Origin: Rickettsiales bacterium
Lineage (GTDB): Bacteria; Pseudomonadota; Alphaproteobacteria; TMED127
Length of the DNA: 7,380 nucleotides
Assembly: GCA_002717855.1 (NCBI GenBank)
Contig: PBCD01000004.1
Span: forward strand, 10,116 to 17,495
Reading direction: 5' to 3'
Program-made: the position numbers and the translations under genes
The notes under the pieces: generated by a model
The model's input: only the letters and a program-made list of their open reading frames with translations
What the model was told of the DNA's origin: nothing
Databases searched by the model: none
In this document: positions 1 to 5,421 of the stretch, in pieces
Numbering within the stretch: position 1 is the stretch's first letter
Layout: every line of letters begins with the position of its first letter

Positions 1-293
1 TATGCTTCTTTTTCTTTAAAAATATTCTGCATGTTACTTTTTTGAAAAGTGTGAATCATTTCGTGTAACAAAATTGATTGGTTACACAAATTATTTTCAA
101 AATCCATTTTTGTAATATAGATTCCTTCATTCTTGTCATAAAATGCAATAATTGGACATTTTCCTTTGCATGCTTTTCTTTGTATTTCTTCACTCTCAAC
201 TAAAAAAATTTTAGTATCAAAACTTTTTGTATCGTAGGGAGTATTATTTGATATCCAAGATAATAAAAAAACTGTTAGAGATTTAGAAATCAT
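1..293 (-). CDS. Partial putative HExxH zinc metalloprotein (zincin-like), 5' part only
   Basis: Open frame read on the minus strand from an ATG at 293-291 and running off the left edge; 97 complete codons are visible. Residues 5-14 (SLTVFLLSWI) are a short hydrophobic stretch that could be a weak signal peptide or anchor. A Cys-containing segment follows (KACKGKCPIIAFYD, C42 and C46), then LLHEMIHTFQ with a full HExxH motif (H77, E78, H81). The last visible residues, EKEA followed by a TA that can only be Tyr or stop, place Glu94/Glu96 where a third zinc ligand of a gluzincin-type site could sit. The layout C-x3-CP..AFYD, then LLHEMIH.FQ, then E..A recalls the DUF6647-type family of small uncharacterised proteins; this is from memory and not verified. 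Substrate and role are unknown. It diverges from pyrE across 30 bp. No Shine-Dalgarno is seen. Coding nature is likely; function is only a motif-level guess. Confidence 0.7.
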   Translation of the reverse strand, partial: MISKSLTVFLLSWISNNTPYDTKSFDTKIFLVESEEIQRKACKGKCPIIAFYDKNEGIYITKMDFENNLCNQSILLHEMIHTFQKSNMQNIFKEKEA

Positions 294-323
294 GAAATAA
301 TATATATCTAAATTTAAAAAGTT

Positions 324-995
324 ATGAAATCTAAAAGTAAAATAAAAGAAAAAATATCTCAAAAAACTGCAGAAATTCTATTAAACATTGGAGCTATAAA
401 TTTCAATACAAAAAAACCTTTTAAACTTACATCTGGAAAATTAAGTCCAGTATATTGCGATTGTAGGAAAATAATTTCTTTTCCGGGTGAAAGAATGAAT
501 CTAATAAATTACTCAATTACTCTTTTAAAAGAGAAGTCATATTTTAACTCATTAGATAATATTTCTGGAGGTGAAACAGCGGGTATACCGTTTGCAGCTT
601 TTATTTCATACAAATTAAAATTACCAATGACTTACATACGAAAAAAATCAAAAGAATTCGGTAGAAAAGAAAAGATTGAAGGTGTATTAAGAAATGGACA
701 AAAAGTTGTTTTAGTTGAGGACTTAATAACTGACGGAGGAAGTAAATGGGGTTTTATCGAATCACTTACTGAAAAAAAAACAATCATTAAAGCAATACTT
801 GTAATTTTTAATTATGGTGTTTTTACAAATAAATTACAGTTTAAAAACAAAAATATTGATTTGATACACTTAACCGACTGGAAACATATTCTTGAAGTTG
901 CGATGCTTAAAAAAAAAATCAAAGAAAAAGATTTGAAGATTATTGTGAGATTTCTTGAAGATATTGGTGTCAAAAATTTGAAATTTTTCCAATAA
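324..995 (+). CDS. pyrE: Orotate phosphoribosyltransferase
   Basis: Transfers ribose-5-phosphate from PRPP to orotate, giving OMP, the fifth step of de novo UMP synthesis; cytosolic and normally a dimer. The 223-aa length fits the family. Visible landmarks are FKLTSGKLSPVYCD (residues 33-46, the N-terminal orotate/PRPP loop found in PyrE), GGETAGIPFAAFIS (82-95), YIRKKSKEFGRKEKIEG (104-120, the Lys-rich flexible catalytic loop) and VVLVEDLITDGGS (128-140), the acidic PRPP-binding signature of type I phosphoribosyltransferases. The Lys-rich N-terminus (MKSKSKIKEK) is typical of AT-rich genomes. The ATG at 324 is the natural start: the core begins about 20 residues later, and only 30 bp separate it from the divergent gene on its left. 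The 3' end overlaps the convergent thiG by 26 bp. No Shine-Dalgarno is visible, so the leader is probably short. Confidence 0.95.
   Translation: MKSKSKIKEKISQKTAEILLNIGAINFNTKKPFKLTSGKLSPVYCDCRKIISFPGERMNLINYSITLLKEKSYFNSLDNISGGETAGIPFAAFISYKLKLPMTYIRKKSKEFGRKEKIEGVLRNGQKVVLVEDLITDGGSKWGFIESLTEKKTIIKAILVIFNYGVFTNKLQFKNKNIDLIHLTDWKHILEVAMLKKKIKEKDLKIIVRFLEDIGVKNLKFFQ
962..994. terminator. Inverted repeat over the pyrE/thiG 3' overlap, possible bidirectional terminator
   Basis: TATTGG at 962-967 pairs with CCAATA at 989-994. Inside it, AAAAATT (972-978) pairs with AATTTTT (982-988) around a 3-nt loop. Four unpaired bases (968-971) bulge on one arm, giving 13 pairs in total. The element contains the thiG stop codon and most of the pyrE stop, so it lies exactly where two convergent transcripts must end. 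Neither side is followed at once by a clean U-tract, so intrinsic termination is uncertain; the inner stem is all A-T and some pairing is expected by chance in such AT-rich DNA. Confidence 0.35.
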
Positions 996-1749
996 ACTCT
1001 GTAGATCTTTTTGCATATCTATTTTTTTCAATAATTCCTGCTGTATAACCATATCTCCCAGCTTGTACGGCCAATTTCATGGCCTTTGACATTTTAACAG
1101 GATCCATAGATCTGGCCACCGCTGAATTAAGCAAAACAGCATCAAATCCCAACTCCATAACTTTTGTTGCATCACTTGGTCTTCCAATTCCTGCATCAAC
1201 AATTACTAAACATTTACAAAACTCTCTAATCAAATTTAAATTATGTTCATTTCTTATTCCTAAACCGGAACCTATTGGAGAAATTAAAGGCATAACAGCA
1301 GTGCAACCAACATCCTCAAGTTTTTTGCAAATTACCGGATCGTCAGAGCAATATGCTAATACTTTAAAATCATTTTTGACTAAGTAACGAGCTGTATCAA
1401 TGAGTTCTACTGAATCTGGAAGTAAAGTTTTTTCATCTGCGATTAATTCAAGTTTTAAGAGATTTGTTTCAAGTAATTCTCTCGCTAACTCTGCAGTAAG
1501 AATGGCTTCTTTGGAACTGTAACAGCCTGCAGTATTTGGTAAAAAAGTGAACTTATCTTTAAGAAGTTCAAAAATATTGAATTTGGAATTTAAATCTACT
1601 CTCCGAATAGCGACTGTGATTATTTCTGTACCAGACTCTGTGAGAGATTTCTCTAAAATTTTGTGATTAGGAAACAAAGATGTGCCCATTATTAACCTTG
1701 ATTTATAAACTTTATTTTCTAAAACTAATCCATCTTTATCTTTTATCAT
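970..1749 (-). CDS. thiG: Thiazole synthase
   Basis: Condenses 1-deoxy-D-xylulose-5-phosphate, iminoglycine and the ThiS thiocarboxylate into the thiazole phosphate carboxylate moiety of thiamine; a cytosolic (beta/alpha)8-barrel enzyme. The protein is 259 aa, normal for the family. Landmarks are SRLIMGTSLFP (17-27), EIITVAIRRV (42-51), LPNTAGCYSSKEA (70-82), LKLELIADEKTLLPD (98-112) with Lys99 at the Schiff-base lysine position, VMPLISPIGSGLGIRN (152-167, phosphate-binding loop), VDAGIGRPSDA (184-194) and VLLNSAVARSMDPVKM (205-220). I chose the ATG at 1749: it lies 1 bp past the thiS stop and gives the usual N-terminus. The frame extends upstream only to a TTG at 1776 inside thiS. It is the last gene of thiO-thiS-thiG, and its 3' end overlaps pyrE by 26 bp. 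Confidence 0.96.
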   Translation of the reverse strand: MIKDKDGLVLENKVYKSRLIMGTSLFPNHKILEKSLTESGTEIITVAIRRVDLNSKFNIFELLKDKFTFLPNTAGCYSSKEAILTAELARELLETNLLKLELIADEKTLLPDSVELIDTARYLVKNDFKVLAYCSDDPVICKKLEDVGCTAVMPLISPIGSGLGIRNEHNLNLIREFCKCLVIVDAGIGRPSDATKVMELGFDAVLLNSAVARSMDPVKMSKAMKLAVQAGRYGYTAGIIEKNRYAKRSTEFIGKISNF

Positions 1750-1750
1750 A

Positions 1751-1960
1751 TCAACCACCAGGAAAAGGCATAACAATTTCTAATTGATCAGAGCTTTGTA
1801 TTTTAATTTTTGTCCAATCTTCTTTCTTCACTATTTTATTATTCAAGGCAACAGCTATGTTTTTTTTTTCATATTTTTCCAAAATGTTTATTAAATAAAA
1901 GTCTCCAGATGATTCAAAAATTTTATTTTCACCATTTATTTTTATTGAAATAGTTTTCAT
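1751..1960 (-). CDS. thiS: Sulfur carrier protein ThiS
   Basis: A small ubiquitin-like (beta-grasp) protein that carries sulfur for thiazole formation. Its C-terminal Gly-Gly is adenylated by ThiF and converted to a thiocarboxylate, the sulfur donor for ThiG. At 69 aa it has the family length and ends in MPFPGG, the required diglycine tail. The middle VALNNKIVKKEDW (residues 37-49) and QLEIVMPFPGG (59-69) match the usual ThiS pattern (V-A-hN-..IV....W, then .LEIV...GG). The partner thiG starts 1 bp downstream and thiO lies 22 bp upstream. thiF and the sulfur-delivery genes are not in the window and must be encoded elsewhere. Start at the only sensible ATG; no clear Shine-Dalgarno. Confidence 0.95.
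   Translation of the reverse strand: MKTISIKINGENKIFESSGDFYLINILEKYEKKNIAVALNNKIVKKEDWTKIKIQSSDQLEIVMPFPGG
1755..1759 (-). promoter_or_regulatory. Possible ribosome binding site for thiG inside the thiS Gly-Gly codons
   Basis: The minus strand reads GGTGG here, formed by the two terminal Gly codons of thiS, just before the TGA stop, a single T and the thiG ATG. GGTG can pair with the anti-Shine-Dalgarno end of 16S rRNA at a workable distance from the start. Most other starts in the window have nothing comparable. The match is short and the Gly codons are constrained by protein function, so this may be incidental. Confidence 0.3.
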
Positions 1961-1982
1961 ACTATTATTTTATAACATACAA

Positions 1983-3095
1983 CTAAACTTTAAAATTAAA
2001 TCTTTTTGGTAAAAAATTTTTGTAAAGTTCTTTACTATTTTTTTTTTTTATAATATCTAAAACTATTTTAGCTGTGATTGGCGAAAGCAAAATTCCATGT
2101 CTAAAATGCCCAAAAGCGCAAATGATATTTTTTGATATTGTATCCAGTTCTCCGATCAATGGACCACCATCCATACTTTGAGGTCTTAAACCGGAGTTAA
2201 AAGCAATAATTTCATAATCTTCAGTGAAAGGAAGCGATTCCCACAGATGTTTTGTAAGATAATATATTTCTCCAACCTGTAAACTATTGTTAAAACCTTT
2301 TTCTTCTTCTGTAGCCCCGACTACAAGTTCATCCTCTATTCTAGGAGCAACATAAATATTATTAAACCATAAGTTATGTCTAATTTTATGGGTTTTTTTA
2401 TTGACTTTTAATCTCATACTAACCCCCTTTATTGGTTTAATTGGAATTGAAACATTAAACGAGTTTAATAATAACTTATAACTCCAAGCGCCTGCGGTTA
2501 TTATAATTTTATGAGATTCATAAAAATCGTTTTCAATACAAATGTATGGTTTATTTTTAATAATTTTTAATTTCATGATTTCTTTTTTAGTTATTTTTCC
2601 ACCTTTTCTTAAAAATAAATATTTCAATGCTTTTTTTAGAGCTAGTGGGTTTACCTGGTTCTGATGCTTACAAAATAGCGCACCTTGAATATTATCGGAT
2701 AATGATGGTTCTATCTTCAAAACATCTTTTTTTTCTAAAAAATTAATTTTAAAACCTAGTTTATTTAAAAATTTTTGTTTGAACTTTAATTTTTCAATCT
2801 CGTCTTGATCTTTAGCTACTAAGATTGAAGAGTTTTCCTGATATCCAACGTCAATTTTGGAATCTGTTGAAATTTTTCTAGAATATTCTTTCCACAACAT
2901 TTGTGATTCTTGCATTAAATCTAATAAATTTTTCTCATAAGGCTTAGCTTCAATTAAAGGGGCTAACATGCCGACGGCTGCCAAAGTAGCTTCACCGTCA
3001 ATGAAATGGTCAAAAATATGAACGTCATAACCATTTGACAATAGCTTATTGCCTATTGATAGTCCTGTTATTCCAGCTCCAATAATAAAAATCAT
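1983..3095 (-). CDS. thiO: Glycine oxidase ThiO (FAD-dependent)
   Basis: A flavoprotein of the DAO family (D-amino-acid oxidase/glycine oxidase) that oxidises glycine to iminoglycine, the nitrogen and carbon source for ThiG in aerobic organisms. The 370-aa protein opens with a Rossmann dinucleotide fold, IFIIGAGITGLSIGNKL (residues 2-18, GxGxxG), followed by DVHIFDH (24-30), whose final acidic position would contact the FAD ribose. AAVGMLAP (39-46) is a typical flavin-contact segment. The substrate part shows IYVAPR (247-252), VVGATEE (258-264), SGLRPQSMDGGPLIG (301-315) and GHFRHGILLSP (329-339); Tyr248, Arg304 and Arg332 sit where B. subtilis glycine oxidase places substrate-binding residues (my alignment by eye). 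First gene of thiO-thiS-thiG, which makes ThiO more likely than a general D-amino-acid dehydrogenase. It diverges from msrB across 72 bp. Confidence 0.92.
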   Translation of the reverse strand: MIFIIGAGITGLSIGNKLLSNGYDVHIFDHFIDGEATLAAVGMLAPLIEAKPYEKNLLDLMQESQMLWKEYSRKISTDSKIDVGYQENSSILVAKDQDEIEKLKFKQKFLNKLGFKINFLEKKDVLKIEPSLSDNIQGALFCKHQNQVNPLALKKALKYLFLRKGGKITKKEIMKLKIIKNKPYICIENDFYESHKIIITAGAWSYKLLLNSFNVSIPIKPIKGVSMRLKVNKKTHKIRHNLWFNNIYVAPRIEDELVVGATEEEKGFNNSLQVGEIYYLTKHLWESLPFTEDYEIIAFNSGLRPQSMDGGPLIGELDTISKNIICAFGHFRHGILLSPITAKIVLDIIKKKNSKELYKNFLPKRFNFKV

Positions 3096-3167
3096 TTAAT
3101 TTTTAAAAAAATATATTAGTTATGTAGTGTTACTAAACTAATATAATACTATAATATACACAACATT
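3096..3167 (+). promoter_or_regulatory. Divergent thiO/msrB promoter region with two TATAAT boxes
   Basis: This 72-bp AT-rich spacer separates the thiO and msrB starts. On the plus strand TATAAT occurs at 3142-3147 and again at 3150-3155, perfect matches to the sigma-70 -10 consensus. Start sites a few bases downstream would give msrB a leader of roughly 6-14 nt, consistent with the missing Shine-Dalgarno. The -35 match is poor (GTGTTA at 3127-3132 for the second box). No convincing -10/-35 pair for thiO is visible on the minus strand. Exact TATAAT strings are common by chance in such DNA. Confidence 0.4.
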
Positions 3168-3551
3168 ATGCATAAAACTTTTAAAAATAAACTGACTCCA
3201 CTTGCAATTGAAGTAACCCAAAAATCCGGTACTGAAATCGCCTTCACTGGTAAATATAATAATTTTTATAAGGACGGTATTTATAAATGTATATGTTGTA
3301 ACACGGATCTGTTTCTCTCAACCGATAAATTTAATTCGGGTAGTGGTTGGCCTAGTTTTAAAAAATCTATAATTGGAAAAATTAAATACTTAGAAGATTT
3401 CAGTTTTAGTATGAAAAGAGTAGAGGTTAAATGCAAAAATTGTGAAGCTCATTTAGGTCATGTTTTTGATGATGGACCATTACCTACAAAAAAAAGATAT
3501 TGTATCAACTCAGCTTCTTTAAATTTTAAAAGTGATAATGATGAATTATAA
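3168..3551 (+). CDS. msrB: Peptide-methionine (R)-S-oxide reductase MsrB
   Basis: Reduces the R-epimer of methionine sulfoxide in proteins, repairing oxidative damage; cytosolic here, as no signal peptide is visible. The 127-aa protein is a complete single-domain MsrB. GTEIAFTGKY (21-30) matches the usual TE..FTG.Y opening. The structural zinc site is provided by C41-x2-C44 and C89-x2-C92. SGSGWPSF (57-64), EAHLGHVFDDGP (93-104) and RYCINSASL (110-118) are family signatures, with Cys112 the catalytic residue. In GSGWPSF the position before Gly-Trp is Ser, so no obvious resolving Cys is seen there; recycling may depend on another Cys or directly on thioredoxin. No Shine-Dalgarno. The stop overlaps the start of hemA by 11 bp, so the two genes are almost certainly co-transcribed. 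Confidence 0.96.
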   Translation: MHKTFKNKLTPLAIEVTQKSGTEIAFTGKYNNFYKDGIYKCICCNTDLFLSTDKFNSGSGWPSFKKSIIGKIKYLEDFSFSMKRVEVKCKNCEAHLGHVFDDGPLPTKKRYCINSASLNFKSDNDEL

Positions 3552-4752
3552 AAGCTTTTTTAACAATAACCTTAAAAATATTAAAGATGAGGGTAGATAT
3601 CGAACTTTTGCTGATTTGGAAAAAATTGCTGGAAAATTCCCTCAAGCACTTAATTATAATGGAGATAAGGTAAAAGAAGTTACAGTTTGGTGTAGTAATG
3701 ACTATTTAGGAATGAGTCAAAATCAAAATGTTTTAGCTAAAATGCAAGAGGCTTTACAGAAAGTTGGTGCAGGTTCAGGAGGAACAAGAAACATTTCTGG
3801 CACAAATCATTACCATGTTTTATTAGAAAGAGAATTATGTTACTTGCATCAAAAAGAATCTGCTCTCTTATTTAATTCTGGTTATCTGGCAAACCTAGCA
3901 ACTTTATCAACACTTGGAAAAAATTTACCTGATTGTACTTTTTTATCTGACGAAAAGAACCATGCATCGATGATTCAGGGAATAAAGCACTCAAACGCTA
4001 AAAAGAAAATTTTTAAACATAATAATTTAAACGATCTTGAAAACCTTTTAAAAAAAATACCTTTAAGTTCTTCAAAAATTGTTGTTTTCGAATCAGTTTA
4101 TTCTATGGATGGAGACTTTGCTCCAATAAAAGAAATTGTCAATATAGCAAAAAAATATAACGCACTTACTTATATAGATGAGGTTCATGCTGTTGGAATT
4201 TATGGAAAAAGAGGAGCTGGTGTGTCTGAGAAATTTGGAGTAATGAAAGAAATAGACATTCTTCAAGGTACACTTGCAAAAGCTTTTGGTGTTATGGGAG
4301 GGTATATAACAGGTAATAAAGAAATAATTGATTTTATAAGAAGTAATGCCTCTGGATTTATTTTTACCACATCATTACCTCCTTGCATTGCCGCTGGAGC
4401 CTACACGGCAATGAGACATCTAAAATTTTCTAATTTTGAAAGAGAGCAACAAGAAAAAGTAGTTAATGATCTAAAAAAAGCTCTCGAAAATGCTAATATT
4501 CCTTTTAAAGACAATAATAGTCATATCATACCAGTTATGATTGGTAATGCAAAACTATGTAGACTAGCTAGTCAAAAGTTGTTGGAAGAATTTGATATTT
4601 ATGTCCAACCTATAAATTATCCAACAGTTCCCGTTGGCACAGAAAGACTAAGAATCTCACCTACACCTCTTCACAATGATATAATGATAAAAAAATTAGT
4701 TAATGCATTAAAAATAATATTTTCTGAATTGAATATTAAAGTCGCCGCATAA
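3541..4752 (+). CDS. hemA: 5-aminolevulinate synthase (C4 pathway)
   Basis: A PLP-dependent alpha-oxoamine synthase that condenses glycine and succinyl-CoA to 5-aminolevulinate, the first committed step of heme synthesis in alphaproteobacteria and mitochondria. Visible in the 403-aa protein: EGRYRTF (17-23; Arg21 equals the succinyl-CoA-binding Arg21 of Rhodobacter capsulatus ALAS), NDYLGMS (53-59), GAGSGGTRNISGT (76-88; Thr82 and Asn84 separate ALAS from KBL and BioF relatives), DEKNHASMIQG (137-147), FESVYSMDGDF (183-193), YIDEVHAVG (211-219; Asp213 contacts the PLP ring nitrogen), GTLAKAFG (243-250; Lys247 forms the PLP Schiff base) and FIFTTSLPP (273-281). The frame opens with GTG at 3532, ATG at 3538 and ATG at 3541. 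I chose 3541 because MNYKSFF lines up with the family N-terminus. It overlaps the end of msrB and converges on pdxH, the PLP-synthesis gene, after 6 bp. Confidence 0.97.
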   Translation: MNYKSFFNNNLKNIKDEGRYRTFADLEKIAGKFPQALNYNGDKVKEVTVWCSNDYLGMSQNQNVLAKMQEALQKVGAGSGGTRNISGTNHYHVLLERELCYLHQKESALLFNSGYLANLATLSTLGKNLPDCTFLSDEKNHASMIQGIKHSNAKKKIFKHNNLNDLENLLKKIPLSSSKIVVFESVYSMDGDFAPIKEIVNIAKKYNALTYIDEVHAVGIYGKRGAGVSEKFGVMKEIDILQGTLAKAFGVMGGYITGNKEIIDFIRSNASGFIFTTSLPPCIAAGAYTAMRHLKFSNFEREQQEKVVNDLKKALENANIPFKDNNSHIIPVMIGNAKLCRLASQKLLEEFDIYVQPINYPTVPVGTERLRISPTPLHNDIMIKKLVNALKIIFSELNIKVAA

Positions 4753-4758
4753 AGTTAA

Positions 4759-5334
4759 CTAGGGTGAAAGTTTTTTTAGTTTCCATGAATTAGATTCCAA
4801 ATAAAATAATTTTCTATTATGCAATCTAAACTTGCCTTGCCTCCAAAATTCAAATTCATCTGGAATAATTTTTATTCCCTGCCAATAATCTGGTCTTGGA
4901 ACTTTTTTTCCTTCATATTTTTTTTTATAGAAATCAACTTTTTTCACTAGTTGATCTCTAGATTTTAAATTAGTAGATTGATCGGATGCCCAAGCTCCAA
5001 TTTGACTTCCTCTTAAACGCGTTGAAAAGTATTTATCAGATTGTTTACGTTTAATTAATGTGCCTTTTCCAATAATTCTTATTTGTCTATCGATTGAGTG
5101 CCAGTAAAAACACATTGCAAGTTTATTATTTTTCAAAAAATGTTTACCTTTATTACTATTTAAGTTGGTAAAAAAAACAAACCCGTCTTTTGTTATCTTT
5201 TTTAACAAGACCACTCTGCAATGTGGTTGACTTTTGGAGTCAATTGTTGCTAATGCAAATGCAGTGTGATCTTCCGCACATTTTTTTTTGGCATATGCAA
5301 ACCAGTTGTCAAATTTTTTAAAAGGATTTTTCAT
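4759..5334 (-). CDS. pdxH: Pyridoxamine/pyridoxine 5'-phosphate oxidase
   Basis: An FMN-dependent enzyme that oxidises PNP or PMP to pyridoxal 5'-phosphate with oxygen; cytosolic homodimer. Landmarks in the 191-aa protein: DHTAFALATID (22-32), CRVVLLKK (39-46, FMN/substrate loop), GFVFFTNLNSNKGK (51-64), WHSIDRQIRIIGK (78-90, with the RQ pair), YFSTRLRGSQIGAWAS (102-117), FEFWRQGKFRLHNR (161-174; Arg170 and His172 match the PLP-contacting RLHDR of E. coli) and a C-terminal LKKLSP matching the usual R.L.P end. It is shorter than E. coli PdxH (218 aa) because the variable N-terminal arm is almost absent; the conserved core is intact, starting at NPF..F..W. Convergent with hemA (a PLP enzyme) and divergent from fabI across 87 bp. 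pdxH close to fabI and aroC is, from memory, seen in other alphaproteobacteria. Confidence 0.95.
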   Translation of the reverse strand: MKNPFKKFDNWFAYAKKKCAEDHTAFALATIDSKSQPHCRVVLLKKITKDGFVFFTNLNSNKGKHFLKNNKLAMCFYWHSIDRQIRIIGKGTLIKRKQSDKYFSTRLRGSQIGAWASDQSTNLKSRDQLVKKVDFYKKKYEGKKVPRPDYWQGIKIIPDEFEFWRQGKFRLHNRKLFYLESNSWKLKKLSP

Positions 5335-5364
5335 AGTATTTTAGAATATAAATATTAATATACA

Positions 5365-5391
5365 TTGTTAAATAATTAATTAAAATATGAT
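5365..5391 (+). promoter_or_regulatory. Candidate promoter for fabI-aroC
   Basis: Within the 87-bp pdxH/fabI divergent spacer, TTGTTA (5365-5370, 4 of 6 with the -35 consensus) is followed 15 bp later by TATGAT (5386-5391, 5 of 6 with the -10 consensus). The spacing is shorter than the ideal 17 bp. Transcription starting near 5398 would leave a leader of about 24 nt before the fabI ATG at 5422, and no Shine-Dalgarno is visible in it. Confidence 0.3.
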
Positions 5392-5421
5392 AACAATAAA
5401 TACTTAAGAACAAATAAAAAT

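Noticed and set aside
294..323. Promoter or regulator site between the partial zincin gene and pyrE
   Set aside because: Only 30 bp of A/T-rich sequence with TATA-like strings and no identifiable -35 element; any promoter here cannot be told from background.
870..1052. 60-codon minus-strand open frame over the pyrE/thiG junction
   Set aside because: It is a different frame from thiG, is covered by the well-supported pyrE and thiG genes, and its Phe/Lys-rich translation resembles nothing known.
1079..1387. 102-codon plus-strand open frame inside thiG
   Set aside because: Antisense shadow of thiG, which carries all family motifs; no recognisable domain in this frame.
1750..1776. Upstream TTG start for thiG giving nine extra residues
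   Set aside because: It would begin inside thiS with a rare start codon, while the ATG at 1749 gives the usual ThiG N-terminus.
3096..3167. TPP riboswitch before thiO
   Set aside because: The spacer is shorter than a full aptamer, almost pure A/T, and has no CTGAGA-like thi-box on the minus strand.
3532..3540. GTG or first ATG as the hemA start
   Set aside because: Possible, but the ATG at 3541 gives an N-terminus that lines up with Rhodobacter ALAS without extra residues.
4757..4779. Terminator hairpin between hemA and pdxH (AACT...AGTT followed by T residues)
   Set aside because: Only a 4-bp stem with an 8-nt loop; too weak to call.
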